NCBI GenBank assembly: GCA_041684965.1
Contig: JAWLGR010000002.1
Span: 248,001-312,000 of the forward strand
From: Mariniphaga sp041684965
Lineage (GTDB): Bacteria; Bacteroidota; Bacteroidia; Bacteroidales; Prolixibacteraceae
Length of the DNA: 64,000 nucleotides
Direction: 5' to 3'
The first letter of the stretch is position 1. Each line of letters begins with the position of its first letter. The position numbers and the translations under genes were made by a program. The notes under the pieces were generated by a model. That model was given only the letters and a program-made list of their open reading frames with translations. It searched no databases and was not told the DNA's origin. Below, piece by piece: positions 55,344-64,000 of this stretch.

Positions 55344-56003
55344 ATGACACCCGTTATTATTTCTGCCGAACTGAAAAAAAAAGTGCCCCGATTGGTCCTT
55401 TCGTGCATCGAATGCAATGTTACTGTTCAGGCCGGAAATAATGCGTTATGGAATGAGATAACAAAGAAAACAGATGAAATAGCTGAATCACTTCAAGTCA
55501 GGGATATCAGCCAATTACCTGCTGTTGCTGCCTCCCGTCAGGCATATAAATCATGTGGAAAAGATCCGGCCCGATACCGGCTGTCGGCAGAAGCGTTATT
55601 GCGAAGAACTATTCAGGGGAAAGGACTGTATCAGGTAAATAATGTGGTTGATTTGCTAAACCTGGTATCCCTTTCATCGGGATTTTCTATAGGAGGTTAC
55701 GATGCAGAAAAAATTAAAGGGGAAGTGGTGTTTGGTATCGGCAGTAAAGATGAACCTTATGAAGGAATTGGGCGCGGCAATCTGAACATTGAAAACCTGC
55801 CGGTATTTCGTGACAGGAATGGCGCATTCGGCAGTCCTACCAGCGACTCGAATCGAACTGCTGTTACATATGAAACACATCGGTTTCTTATGATCATTCT
55901 CGATTTTGGTTCACCCATGCTGTTAGATGGTGCTGCCGATTTAGCAATAACTCTTCTAGTGCAGTACGCCGGGGCAGAAAACCTTGAAACAGGTAAGTTG
56001 TAA
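55344..56003 (+). CDS. B3/B4 domain-containing protein
   Basis: A 219-residue protein built around a B3/B4 (tRNA-binding-like) domain of the type found in PheT, but free-standing. Recognisable text is SRQAYKSCGKDPARYRLSAEALLRR, VNNVVDLLNLVSLSSGFSIGGYD and the ending GAADLAITLLVQY. Stand-alone members may bind tRNA or edit mischarged amino acids; no experiment-based function is known to me. Preceded by a 64-codon frame that overlaps its start by one base but shows no features. Confidence 0.85.
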   Translation: MTPVIISAELKKKVPRLVLSCIECNVTVQAGNNALWNEITKKTDEIAESLQVRDISQLPAVAASRQAYKSCGKDPARYRLSAEALLRRTIQGKGLYQVNNVVDLLNLVSLSSGFSIGGYDAEKIKGEVVFGIGSKDEPYEGIGRGNLNIENLPVFRDRNGAFGSPTSDSNRTAVTYETHRFLMIILDFGSPMLLDGAADLAITLLVQYAGAENLETGKL

Positions 56004-56084
56004 TGGGAAGGATAAAACCGAAAAGATGTTTGCTAAATACGTAATCTGACTCAGAGAAAATAAATCGTTAAGATTGTAAAAGAT

Positions 56085-56636
56085 ATGAAATACATTTGTA
56101 AATACATATTGAAGATATTGGGGTGGAAATCACGGGGTTCTATGGTTTCACACCCAAAGTGCATTTTGGTTGGGGTTCCCCATACCAGCGGCTGGGATTT
56201 TTTTATTTCCTGGATATTTTATACTTCACTTGGCGGTACTGCAAATATTGTAATAAAGAAAGAATTTTTTTTCTGGCCAATAGGTTGGATTCTGAAGAAA
56301 ATGGGCGGTATTCCAACTGACCGCTCAAAGGGTGCAAATGTGGTCAGACAAATAATCCACCAGTTTAATGAACGGGAATATATGCATCTTGCCATTACTC
56401 CTGAAGGTACCCGTAAACGAACAAGAAATTGGAAAGCCGGGTTTCATACGATTGCCCGTTCGGCTAACATCCCGGTTTACCTGGTTAGTTTTGACTGGGG
56501 GCGAAAAACAATAACCATTTGGGGAGAATTTGATTTGACCGATGACTACAAAGCGGATATAAGACGAATGAAAGATTTCTACCGGGAAAAGGGTGTTCAG
56601 GGAAAACATCCTCATCAGTTTTCTACCGAATATTGA
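56085..56636 (+). CDS. Lysophospholipid acyltransferase family protein
   Basis: A 183-residue PlsC-type acyltransferase. It has the catalytic HX4D in PHTSGWDFF, KKEFFFWPIGWILKKMGGIPTDRS, TPEGTRKR as the acceptor-phosphate motif and IPVYLVSFDWGRKTI. The protein is short and lacks a long N-terminal membrane part, with only one hydrophobic stretch. It should transfer acyl groups to a lysophosphatidate or a lipid A/ornithine lipid precursor. Single gene on this strand before the convergent AI-2E permease. Confidence 0.88.
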   Translation: MKYICKYILKILGWKSRGSMVSHPKCILVGVPHTSGWDFFISWIFYTSLGGTANIVIKKEFFFWPIGWILKKMGGIPTDRSKGANVVRQIIHQFNEREYMHLAITPEGTRKRTRNWKAGFHTIARSANIPVYLVSFDWGRKTITIWGEFDLTDDYKADIRRMKDFYREKGVQGKHPHQFSTEY

Positions 56637-56681
56637 AGCATAATTCCGGTGTTCTTTTATTAAGTGAATTTAAGTTATTTT

Positions 56682-57731
56682 TTAAGGTTTCTTATCATTT
56701 GAGTCTCCAATTAAAAAACCAACGGGCTTCAGTCCTGAAATATGAGCCGATATAATTTTGAACATAGCAAACATAGGGACAAATAATATCATGCCTGCCA
56801 GTCCCCATACCATTCCGCCTATTACAATCATAATAATAACAACCAATGGGTTCAACTGTATCTGCTTTCCCATGATCAAGGGTTCAAGTACATAACTTTC
56901 AATTAACTGGATAATCACGACTATGATAGCAAAAAATATTACTTTTTGCATATCTTCAAAAAAAACAGCAGCAAAAAGTATTGGAAGCAAACCACTGGCA
57001 AGCGGTCCAAGGTATGGAATTATAGTTATCAATGCCCCGAAAAGGGTTAATAAAATTGCATAGGGCAAGTCGAAAAGGAGAAAGGTAATAATATACAAGA
57101 TGGCAAGGATTCCCATTACCTTAATACGCCCAATCAGGTACTGGTAAGCAACGCCTCCGGTTTTATGAAGAATATCCTTAACTTCTCGCTTATCTTTATT
57201 TTCTGAATACATCATTGCAAATTCGGTAAACTTTTTTCGGTAAAGCAACAATAAAAATACGTAAATCAGCATCAGAAGAAAACTACCCAAGGTGCTAAAT
57301 ATACTGCCTAAGAAACCAGCAACATAGGGTTCAATTGATTCCATTACACCTTGTGATCGTTCTTCCCAGATTTTCTCCTGCTCACTTTCTGAGATGTTTG
57401 TAATGGAAGCAATTTGTTTCTGAATGTTGTTTACGAACGACTGTATCTGTTCATTTGATTCGGAGAAGTCTGAAATAAATTGATTGATCTGGTAGATTAG
57501 CAGGAAAAGGAGACTTCCTGCGGTAATAAATAATGCAAGTGTACTTGCCAAAGAGGCCAGGACTCTGCCTGTTTTTAACTTGTTTTCAATGAACCTGCTG
57601 AGAGGTGTAATCAAGGTAGTGAAAAAAATGCCGAATACAAATGGTATTAAAAAAGATGAACCCAGGTAAAGAAATACAAACAGAAGTGCAATAAATAACA
57701 ATACCTGGTTCATATTTCTGAGACTTTCCAT
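56682..57731 (-). CDS. AI-2E family transporter
   Basis: A 349-residue membrane protein of the AI-2E/PerM family with about eight helices in the usual 3 + 5 pattern. Helices 1-3 are at about 9-90, a cytoplasmic or periplasmic helix-rich loop at 90-145 (EQIQSFVNNIQKQI) follows, and the conserved second half contains ITIIPYLGPLASGLLPILFA and LEPLIMGKQIQLNPLVVIIM. Members act as sodium/proton antiporters or export small molecules. Convergent with the acyltransferase gene. Confidence 0.9.
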   Translation of the reverse strand: MESLRNMNQVLLFIALLFVFLYLGSSFLIPFVFGIFFTTLITPLSRFIENKLKTGRVLASLASTLALFITAGSLLFLLIYQINQFISDFSESNEQIQSFVNNIQKQIASITNISESEQEKIWEERSQGVMESIEPYVAGFLGSIFSTLGSFLLMLIYVFLLLLYRKKFTEFAMMYSENKDKREVKDILHKTGGVAYQYLIGRIKVMGILAILYIITFLLFDLPYAILLTLFGALITIIPYLGPLASGLLPILFAAVFFEDMQKVIFFAIIVVIIQLIESYVLEPLIMGKQIQLNPLVVIIMIVIGGMVWGLAGMILFVPMFAMFKIISAHISGLKPVGFLIGDSNDKKP

Positions 57732-57928
57732 AAAGTGTTATATTCGTTGTTTACATTATTATTTTTTTTCTGTCTGGTTTTTCAAATTTTGTTAAAAGCA
57801 CTGTTTAAAGGAGTAAAAAGATAAGTTGCTGTATACTAATTACAAACAAAAGATGAAATTGTTTGCAGTTGATGTGTTTATCTTTTCTGATTGCATAGCC
57901 TCCCAGGAAAATAACGATGGTTTGTTTC

Positions 57929-59191
57929 TCAGATTAATATCTGGAATAAGGCAGGCTCATCATTTAGATATTCATAAACAAATCCATTAGCTTTCATTCG
58001 GTTTACAAGTTCGTAATAATCTTCCTTCTTCCTGACTTCAATACCAATTACGGCAGGCCCTTTTTCCCGGCTGGTTTTTTTTGAATATTCGAAATAGGTG
58101 ATATCATCATCAGGTCCCAATACCTGGTCTACAAAAGAACGAAGAGCCCCTGCACGCTGTGGGAACCTCACAATAAAATAATGTTTAAGCCCTTCATACA
58201 ACAATGAACGTTCTTTTATTTCTTCCATACGTGTAATGTCATTATTGCTTCCGCTTACTAAGCAAACCACGGTTTTCCCTTTTATTTCTTTCCTGAAGAG
58301 GTCAAGTGCAGCTATTGAAAGAGCACCTGCCGGTTCCATAACAATGGCATCCAGATTATACATTTCGAGTATCTTAGTACAAACCTTGCCTTCGGGTATT
58401 GTAATCATACGATCAATTACCTGTCGGCAAATTTCAAATGACAGGTCACCAACTCTTTTTACGGCAGCTCCATCAACAAATTTATCAATTTCATCGAGCT
58501 CAATCACTTTTCCTGCCTCTATTGATTTTGTCATGGAGGGTGCACCCTCTGGTTCTACACCTATTATTTTTGTATGAGGACTAACCTGCTTAAAATAGGC
58601 TCCTACGCCAGCTGCCAGTCCACCTCCGCCAACAGGAAGAAATAGAAAATCAATTGGTTTTTTTGTATCCTGTAATATTTCAAGCCCAATGGTAGCCTGC
58701 CCTTCTATGATCTGCATATCATCGAATGGGTGAATGAAGGACAGCTTCTCCCGTTTGGAAACCTCCCACGCTGCCGATTCGGCAGCATCATATGTATCTC
58801 CGATAAGTATTACTTCTACCTTATCCCTTCCAAACATTTCAACCTGCCTTAACTTTTGTCTGGGTGTGGTTGCAGGCATATATATTTTTCCATGGATGTT
58901 TAACCTGTTGCAGGCATAGGCAACTCCCTGAGCATGATTTCCAGCACTGGCACATACAATGCCTTTTCTTGTTTCACTCGCAGGCAAACACGATATCTTA
59001 TTGTACGCACCTCTTATTTTATAGGATCGGACTACCTGTAAATCTTCCCTTTTAAGTAAGATAGATGACTGATATGCTTCCGAAAGATTCACATTGTATT
59101 GCAGGGGCGTATGCATTGATACTTCTTTGATATTTATTTGTGCCTGAGCAATGTTCTGGAGTTTTGGAAAATGTTTTTCTGAGTGGTTCAT
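57929..59191 (-). CDS. ilvA: Threonine ammonia-lyase
   Basis: A 420-residue PLP enzyme that turns threonine into 2-oxobutanoate, the first step of isoleucine synthesis. PLP lysine K58 in SYKIRGAYNK, the phosphate-binding loop region LPVGGGGLAAGV and a C-terminal ACT-like regulatory domain (HYFIVRFPQRAGALRSFVD to the end) are visible. The single short regulatory domain is that of the Bacteroidota/Corynebacterium form, which is about 420 residues. Stands alone; ilv/leu genes are not in view. A 197-base gap separates it from the AI-2E transporter. Confidence 0.94.
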   Translation of the reverse strand: MNHSEKHFPKLQNIAQAQINIKEVSMHTPLQYNVNLSEAYQSSILLKREDLQVVRSYKIRGAYNKISCLPASETRKGIVCASAGNHAQGVAYACNRLNIHGKIYMPATTPRQKLRQVEMFGRDKVEVILIGDTYDAAESAAWEVSKREKLSFIHPFDDMQIIEGQATIGLEILQDTKKPIDFLFLPVGGGGLAAGVGAYFKQVSPHTKIIGVEPEGAPSMTKSIEAGKVIELDEIDKFVDGAAVKRVGDLSFEICRQVIDRMITIPEGKVCTKILEMYNLDAIVMEPAGALSIAALDLFRKEIKGKTVVCLVSGSNNDITRMEEIKERSLLYEGLKHYFIVRFPQRAGALRSFVDQVLGPDDDITYFEYSKKTSREKGPAVIGIEVRKKEDYYELVNRMKANGFVYEYLNDEPALFQILI

Positions 59192-59586
59192 ATTTTTTTA
59201 TAATTAACCTTGATGGTTGTATATTAATGCAAATTAATAGGTTTCATGCTTCTCCTGATCCTGCCTGACACTTTGATCAATTTTCCGGATAAAATTAACA
59301 AATCATTGTTCCAAATCTCTATGGCTAAATATTATCCTGGTTATTGTCACCGAACACTAAAAGGTATCTTAATGTTTACCGGGTAATAAAAGAATTTAAT
59401 TTGTACTAATAAATAACAGGAGTAAACAAGTTACATTCTGAAATGAACTCAAAACATTGAATTTTTTATTGAGCCAGATAGGAGGGCAGGGATATAAATT
59501 CTTTTCTATCCTATGGTTATGTATTTGAACAATCCGGAGTAATTGGATGTATAAATTAAAGTGCAAATTCAAAATCACATAAAATC
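59192..59586. other. Divergent intergenic region
   Basis: A 395-base gap between ilvA and the cupredoxin gene, which must hold both promoters. It is AT-rich. I found no clear riboswitch, attenuator hairpin or small gene; the 60-codon frame on the minus strand at 59396-59578 has no features and no good start. Confidence 0.4.
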
Positions 59587-59931
59587 ATGAAAAAGTTAAT
59601 GAGCAGGAAGATATTAATATTAGCTGCAATTTTTTTGGTAGCTGTGGCTTTTGGTTGCAAAGATGACGACGATGAGAAAATTCAACCAGGTAATGAAGTA
59701 CGAATGAGTTCAGGTGCTTTTATTCCCGCTAATCTTACTGTCCCGGCAGGTACTACGGTCAAGTGGATTAATAACAGTACAGTTGACCATACGGTGACCA
59801 GCAATGATGATTTATTTGATCAATTAGTGACTCCCGGTAATGAATTCAGCTATACTTTTTCAACTGCAGGTACATTCAGTTTTGTATGCACAATTCATCC
59901 CGGGATGACAGGAGCCATTGTGGTTGAGTAA
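59587..59931 (+). CDS. Cupredoxin (plastocyanin-like) lipoprotein
   Basis: A 114-residue protein. A lipoprotein signal ends AFGC (Cys24), followed by a short acidic linker (DDDDEK) and one cupredoxin domain: SGAFIPANLTVPAGTTVKW, then VDHTV with the first Cu ligand His, and CTIHPGM with Cys, His and Met completing a type 1 copper site. It is an electron carrier on the outside of the cell, perhaps for the sugar dehydrogenase encoded next. ATG 59587 or 59599 could be used. Confidence 0.92.
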   Translation: MKKLMSRKILILAAIFLVAVAFGCKDDDDEKIQPGNEVRMSSGAFIPANLTVPAGTTVKWINNSTVDHTVTSNDDLFDQLVTPGNEFSYTFSTAGTFSFVCTIHPGMTGAIVVE

Positions 59932-60032
59932 TGGAAAGCGGTTGTTTATCTAAACTTAATCTGACTTTGCTTGTCTGCTATGCCTTTTTTATGATAATGA
60001 ATGAATTTTGTCTAATTTAAAATTCTATCATT

Positions 60033-61700
60033 ATGAAATTGAGACTTTTACTATTATTTATTATTTTCCTTGGATTGTTTTCTAATGCAAATGCTCAGTT
60101 ACAATTGAACCTTGAGCTTTTTGCATCGGGGTTAAATTCTCCTATTGGAATAGTCAATGCCGGTGATGAGCGGTTGTTTATTATTGAGCAACGTGGACAA
60201 GTACATATTTTAGATGAAGTAGGTAATGTTTTAAAGGTTCCTTTTCTCAATTTGTCGGATGTGGTAAGCCAGTCGGGGTTTGAAACAGGGCTGCTTGGAT
60301 TGGCCTTTCACCCTGAATACAGCGAAAACGGTTATTTTTTTGTCAACTATACACGTCAAGCGGATGGAAATACAGTGGTCTCACGATTTTCCGTTGACCC
60401 TAATAACTCAGATCATGCCGACCGGGAAAGCGAGGTTCAGATGTTTACTGTAGAACAGCCCTATTCCAATCATAATGGAGGTCAGCTGCTTTTCGGGCCT
60501 GACGGTTACCTGTACATTGCCCTTGGAGATGGGGGTAGTGCTGGTGATCCCCACAGCAATGGGCAGGATCTGACAACTATGCTGGGTAAAATGTTACGCA
60601 TTGATGTCAATGCAGATAACGATTCTGCTTATGTTATTCCCCCGGATAATCCATTTATTAATGAGGAAAATGCACTGGATGAAATATGGGCCTATGGATT
60701 GCGGAATCCCTGGCACAACAGTTTTGACCGGCATACCGGCGATTTCTGGATTGCTGATGTGGGGCAAAACGATTTTGAAGAAATTAATTTTCAGCCTTCC
60801 AGCAGCAGTGGGGGAGAGAATTACGGTTGGCGCTGTTATGAGGGGAATGCACCTTTTAATGCTGAAAACTGTGAAGGTGAAGGAAACTTTACATTCCCTG
60901 TGTACGATTATCCTCACGAAGGAGAAGGATGTAGCGGTTCTGTTACTGGCGGTTATGTTTACCGTGGTGCTTTATATAATGGAATGTTTGGCGTTTATGT
61001 GTTTGCTGATTTCTGTACTGGAAATGTTTATACGGTTACTTCAACTTCAGAAGGCTATGAAGGAGAACATGTTGGTAATTTTGGCAGGAATGAAATTACT
61101 GCTTTTGGTGAAGATTATTACGGCGAACTCTACGTTGTCATGCAAGGTTCAGGGGAAGTTCACAGACTGGTTGAAACAGGCGATTGTAATCCGGTAGCAA
61201 TGATTAATGCAAGTGATACAGCTCTTGTCATCGAGCCAGGCAGTAGTACGAATATTCAGGCTGTTTATAACCCTGCTTTGAACTATCAATGGTATTTAGC
61301 TGATGAACCCATTACCGGGGAAATACTGCATGAACTGGAAGTTACAGAAGAAGGCAGTTATTCGGTGCAGGTCACTAATCCTGAAAATGGATGCTTTAAT
61401 ATTTCTGAATCTGTAGAAGTTACCTTCGTTTCAACTTCCGTTGCATTACAAGAACTGAGCAAGGTGAAAATTTATCCAAATCCGGCAACAGATTTACTTC
61501 ATATTGAAGGATTACCATTGGCAGGCAAATCACAAATTATACTTGGCGATTCTAAAGGCGTTTTTCTTCATAGTATAACCGCAGTTAGTCAAGGGAAAAT
61601 CGATATACCAACCTACGACTTGCCTGCGGGTATGTATATTTTGCAAATTACCTTTGGTGGAGAGGTTATACATAAAAAGGTTTTAAAAAGTGTTCAATAG
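60033..61700 (+). CDS. PQQ-type sugar dehydrogenase with T9SS type A sorting domain
   Basis: A 555-residue secreted protein. Signal peptide ends NANAQ; residues 25-390 form the six-bladed propeller of the glucose/sorbosone (aldose sugar) dehydrogenase family with NSPIGIVNAGDERLFIIEQ, HNGGQLLFGPDGYLYIALGD and AYGLRNPWHNSFDR. A short Ig-like linker follows, then the T9SS type A C-terminal domain (KVKIYPNPATDLLHIEG to KKVLKSVQ). The enzyme would oxidise sugars at the cell surface with PQQ, if PQQ is available; no pqq genes are in the window. Cupredoxin gene is about 100 bases upstream. Confidence 0.9.
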   Translation: MKLRLLLLFIIFLGLFSNANAQLQLNLELFASGLNSPIGIVNAGDERLFIIEQRGQVHILDEVGNVLKVPFLNLSDVVSQSGFETGLLGLAFHPEYSENGYFFVNYTRQADGNTVVSRFSVDPNNSDHADRESEVQMFTVEQPYSNHNGGQLLFGPDGYLYIALGDGGSAGDPHSNGQDLTTMLGKMLRIDVNADNDSAYVIPPDNPFINEENALDEIWAYGLRNPWHNSFDRHTGDFWIADVGQNDFEEINFQPSSSSGGENYGWRCYEGNAPFNAENCEGEGNFTFPVYDYPHEGEGCSGSVTGGYVYRGALYNGMFGVYVFADFCTGNVYTVTSTSEGYEGEHVGNFGRNEITAFGEDYYGELYVVMQGSGEVHRLVETGDCNPVAMINASDTALVIEPGSSTNIQAVYNPALNYQWYLADEPITGEILHELEVTEEGSYSVQVTNPENGCFNISESVEVTFVSTSVALQELSKVKIYPNPATDLLHIEGLPLAGKSQIILGDSKGVFLHSITAVSQGKIDIPTYDLPAGMYILQITFGGEVIHKKVLKSVQ

Positions 61701-61728
61701 TTTTATGGCAGTTTTTATATAAATCATA

Positions 61729-61781
61729 AAATCCTTCACGTAAGGAAATAATACCTTCCAGGCGATGAGGGATTTTTTTTT
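61729..61781 (+). terminator. Terminator of the sugar dehydrogenase gene
   Basis: AAATCCTTCA (61729-61738) pairs with TGAGGGATTT (61766-61775) with one G-T pair, enclosing a small inner AAGG/CCTT stem, and runs into nine T residues. It lies 28 bases after the stop codon. Confidence 0.8.
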
Positions 61782-61927
61782 AATTGATTGTGCTTATATT
61801 ATTATAGTTTTACTTTTAGGTTTGGCTCAGGCAGAAGCCATTGCTATAGGCGGTTTTTTTTGGATACTTATGAGCATCTTGCTGATAACAGACTTTTGTG
61901 GGGCATTTATGTAAAGGATGCAATTAC

Positions 61928-62698
61928 TTATCGGCACGTATATCCTCCATCTATTACCAATTCACTGCCAGTCACAAATTTAGCCTCATCAGAAGCCAGG
62001 TATACTATACCATATGCAATATCTTCAGGTTTACCTACGTTTCCTATCGGGTGAAGGCTGTCAAGTTTTTTTCTGTATTCTTCAACACTTTCCCCCGATT
62101 CTTTAGCCATAGCTTCAACAAGGGGCGTCCATATAAAACCAGGGTGTACTGAATTTACCCTGATTTTATCTCCGGCGTAGTTTAACGCATCGGTTTTGGT
62201 CATTAGCCGTACCGCTCCTTTGGAGGCATGATAGGGTGGAATATCGGGTGCTCCTACAATTCCGTAAATTGATGAGAGATTAATAATGCTTCCGCTAAAG
62301 TTTTCACGCATATAAGGAACAGCATGTTTGGTACATAGAAATACGCCTTTAACATTGATGTCCATCACTTTATTCCATTCTTCCTCAGAAATTTCATGCG
62401 TTGGTTTATTGGTTCCTGAAATGCCCGCATTATTTACAAGCACATCAATTTTTCCAAATACCTCTTTGACTTCAAAAAATACTTTCTGCACGTTCTCTTC
62501 ATTGGAAACATCCATATTCCAATATCTGGCCGTACCACCTTCGGATGTTATTTGTTCCTCCAGTCTTTTACCTTCCTCATCCATAATGTCAGTTATTGCA
62601 ACTTTTGCTCCTTCATTTGCCAGTGCAATGCAAGCGGCTTTCCCAATGCCAAGCGATCCTCCTGTTACTAATGCTACTTTTTCTTTTAATCTATTCAT
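61928..62698 (-). CDS. SDR family NAD(P)-dependent oxidoreductase
   Basis: A 256-residue classical short-chain dehydrogenase. Cofactor motif TGGSLGIG (12-19), acidic residue D37 after the second strand (AITDIMDEEG), which favours NAD, NNAG, catalytic S in NLSSIYG and YHASK. It resembles glucose 1-dehydrogenase and cyclopentanol dehydrogenase relatives, but the substrate cannot be fixed. Transcribed toward the sugar dehydrogenase terminator; alone on its strand. Confidence 0.92.
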   Translation of the reverse strand: MNRLKEKVALVTGGSLGIGKAACIALANEGAKVAITDIMDEEGKRLEEQITSEGGTARYWNMDVSNEENVQKVFFEVKEVFGKIDVLVNNAGISGTNKPTHEISEEEWNKVMDINVKGVFLCTKHAVPYMRENFSGSIINLSSIYGIVGAPDIPPYHASKGAVRLMTKTDALNYAGDKIRVNSVHPGFIWTPLVEAMAKESGESVEEYRKKLDSLHPIGNVGKPEDIAYGIVYLASDEAKFVTGSELVIDGGYTCR

Positions 62699-63027
62699 GA
62701 TAAACGGTTTTTAATCATTTTAACCATAAATGTGCCAGTATTATCGTAATTTCCAAAAGAATGGCAATTGAAAGATGTATTCCCCGGCACTTATTTTTTT
62801 GATAAATTCATAAGCGGCTTGCATTCTATAGTGATGATGAAGACAATATTCATTTGTTTTGCTATCAGTACCAAAATATCACCTTGCAGTTATCTGTCAG
62901 AAATATGTGATTTAAGTGTGGAGCAAATGACACATTGTAGAGAATTTTCATCAACATTGATTAAAAGCTATTGGCATTATTTTATAATGACCCGTAATAT
63001 GGCTTAAACTTATAATTGAAAAACTAA
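62699..63027. other. Intergenic region, no gene recognised
   Basis: A 329-base gap between pncA and the SDR gene, both on the minus strand. A 79-codon plus-strand frame (62768-63007) covers most of it but has no recognisable domain, no good start context and unusual composition, so I do not accept it. No clear terminator for pncA is visible. Confidence 0.4.
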
Positions 63028-63633
63028 TTATATACTATTGCTCATTAGTATTTTACAACCTTTTTCAATAAGTTCTTTTTTTATGTTTTCGAAATTATCT
63101 TTATCGATAGGCTTTGTAGCATCTTCTATAAGAGTTGCAGAAAATCCTTCTTTAATGGCATCTTTAATAGAGAAATATACACAAAAGTCGGCTGCCAGTC
63201 CGCAAAAATACAGTTCGGTTGCTTTTCGTTCACGAAGATAACCTGCAAGTCCGGTGTTTTTTAGATGCTTGTTGTCGTAAAATGCACTGTAACTGTCGAT
63301 TTCTTTATCCATACCTTTCCTGAATACAGCTTCAATTAGATTTACCTGAAGTTGGGGATGAAATTCAGCGCCTTCTGATCCTTGAACACAATGGTCGGGC
63401 CATAAAATCTGTTCAATTCCTCGCCAGTTTATTTTATCCAATGGCTTTTTGTTTTTATGATTGGAGGCAAAGCTAATATGATTCGGTGGATGCCAGTCCT
63501 GAGTGGCAATTACCAGTTCGAATTTTTCCTGAAGTTCGTTAATTACGGGTATGATTTCATCACCATTTGGAACTGCAAGTGCACCTCCGGGTAAAAAATC
63601 AAGTTGTATGTCAGTTATTACCAGTGTTTTCAT
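63028..63633 (-). CDS. pncA: Nicotinamidase/pyrazinamidase
   Basis: A 201-residue isochorismatase-fold amidase that turns nicotinamide into nicotinate in NAD salvage. The triad is D8 (TDIQLDF), K107 (FRKGMD) and C151 (AADFC); metal ligands are D46, H48 and H81 (TQDWH, WPDH). All are in place, so the enzyme should be active. No other NAD salvage gene is in the window. Confidence 0.95.
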   Translation of the reverse strand: MKTLVITDIQLDFLPGGALAVPNGDEIIPVINELQEKFELVIATQDWHPPNHISFASNHKNKKPLDKINWRGIEQILWPDHCVQGSEGAEFHPQLQVNLIEAVFRKGMDKEIDSYSAFYDNKHLKNTGLAGYLRERKATELYFCGLAADFCVYFSIKDAIKEGFSATLIEDATKPIDKDNFENIKKELIEKGCKILMSNSI

Positions 63634-63738
63634 TATTAAAATATTTAAATACGAGACAGCTAAGTTTCAATTCGGGTTTTAAAATTACATAATATTGACT
63701 GCCTCTCAAAATGAATCCATTTGATAATGTATTCTATA

Positions 63739-63784
63739 TAAAAAAAAACCGGCAGCAGCCCATGTCGTTAGACTGCTTGCCGGT
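63739..63784 (-). terminator. Terminator of the partial membrane-protein gene
   Basis: On the minus strand ACCGGCAAGCAG (63784-63773) pairs with CTGCTGCCGGT (63758-63748) with one bulged base, followed by nine U. It lies about 58 bases after the stop of the truncated gene at the window end. Confidence 0.85.
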
Positions 63785-63841
63785 AGTGTAGGGTTTGTTT
63801 TTTTTATAAACCTTTTAGTACAACCTTATTGGTATGTACAT

Positions 63842-64000
63842 TTAGAATGTAAAAGCAAGTATTCCACCCAGGGCAGAAGCTCCTCCTGATACTATTGCAG
63901 CAATAAAGAACCACCAGGCAGCTGCCGCTGCTGTTTTTCTTGTAGCTTCTGCCTGCTCCAGTGCCTGCTGTTTCAACTCGTTCATCCGGATAGTTACCTG
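63842..64000 (-). CDS. C-terminus of a membrane protein, 5' end outside window
   Basis: The frame is open from the window edge for 52 codons and ends in TAA. The visible part is a helical segment (MNELKQQALEQAEATRKTAA) followed by a C-terminal transmembrane helix with small residues, WWFFIAAIVSGGASALGGIL. The heptad-like Gln/Glu/Ala pattern suggests a coiled coil before the membrane anchor. No family can be named from this fragment. A good terminator follows its stop, which supports it being a real gene. Confidence 0.7.
   Translation of the reverse strand, partial: QVTIRMNELKQQALEQAEATRKTAAAAAWWFFIAAIVSGGASALGGILAFTF

Noticed and set aside
55150..55344. A 64-codon frame that overlaps the start of the B3/B4 gene by one base
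   Set aside because: The overlap suggests coupling, but the product has no signal, domain or good start context; conservation data would be needed.
60601..61197. A 198-codon plus-strand frame inside the sugar dehydrogenase gene
   Set aside because: Out-of-frame reading of the propeller; low-complexity translation without a domain.
62768..63007. A 79-codon plus-strand frame between the SDR and pncA genes
   Set aside because: Cys/Ile-rich translation without a domain, on the strand opposite both neighbours.

Overview
The window is an AT-rich stretch of chromosome from a member of the Bacteroidota, most likely an anaerobic or facultative, polysaccharide-using lineage near the Marinilabiliales/Prolixibacteraceae (lineage is inference). 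The phylum signs are direct: two kinds of type IX secretion (T9SS) C-terminal sorting domain, a PorP/SprF protein, an OmpA protein with PD40 repeats, a 6-bladed beta-propeller lipoprotein, a DUF4251 protein, a fused E1 alpha/beta dehydrogenase and A-rich translation starts. An NADH-linked [FeFe] hydrogenase and a Rex repressor point to fermentative redox balancing.

Layout. Bases 1-12.3 kb hold the end of a GH140-like glycosidase, a very long T9SS type B adhesin with nearly identical 321-bp repeats, its PorP/SprF and OmpA partners, an SGSH-like sulfatase lipoprotein and a small CarboxypepD_reg-like protein. 12.6-16.1 kb is a hydrogenase operon (hydC-hydB-hydA). 16.5-30.4 kb is mostly metabolic and housekeeping: an EEP-fold hydrolase, serA, transketolase, a convergent nfo-dat pair, DUF4251, E1 alpha/beta, a PafA-like phosphatase homologue with most metal ligands lost, rimO and an outer-membrane protein. 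30.5-36.1 kb holds cupins, a lectin-fold secreted protein, a SigZ-type sigma factor with a four-cysteine tail beside a metal-efflux-type permease, and a small secreted peptide gene in front of a 6-bladed beta-propeller lipoprotein. 36.2-43.4 kb has a PAP2 phosphatase/hydrolase pair, a large nested palindrome, a clear terminator, two Gfo/Idh/MocA oxidoreductases, an FGE-fold lipoprotein without the catalytic cysteines and a TlpA-like thioredoxin protein.

44-55 kb is a signalling block: rex, a GH65 phosphorylase or hydrolase, a lipid kinase, a membrane histidine kinase with two haem-binding-type motifs, its sigma-54 response regulator, an archaemetzincin, a soluble hybrid kinase and an HPF/RaiA protein. 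55.3-64 kb is mixed: a B3/B4-domain protein, an acyltransferase, an AI-2E family permease, ilvA, a cupredoxin lipoprotein, a T9SS-exported sugar dehydrogenase, an SDR, pncA and the end of a membrane protein. I saw no rRNA, tRNA, CRISPR array, insertion sequence or phage gene.

The genes that most clearly work together are the hydrogenase operon (with Rex as a plausible regulator 28 kb away), the adhesin/PorP/OmpA trio, the sigma factor/permease/cupin group and the haem-type kinase/NtrC pair. The best candidates for undescribed biology are the peptide plus propeller pair, the cysteine-rich sigma/permease module, the two enzyme-fold proteins that have lost catalytic residues (PafA-like and FGE-like) and the palindrome near 38.07 kb. 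All functions were assigned by reading motifs; no database search was run.
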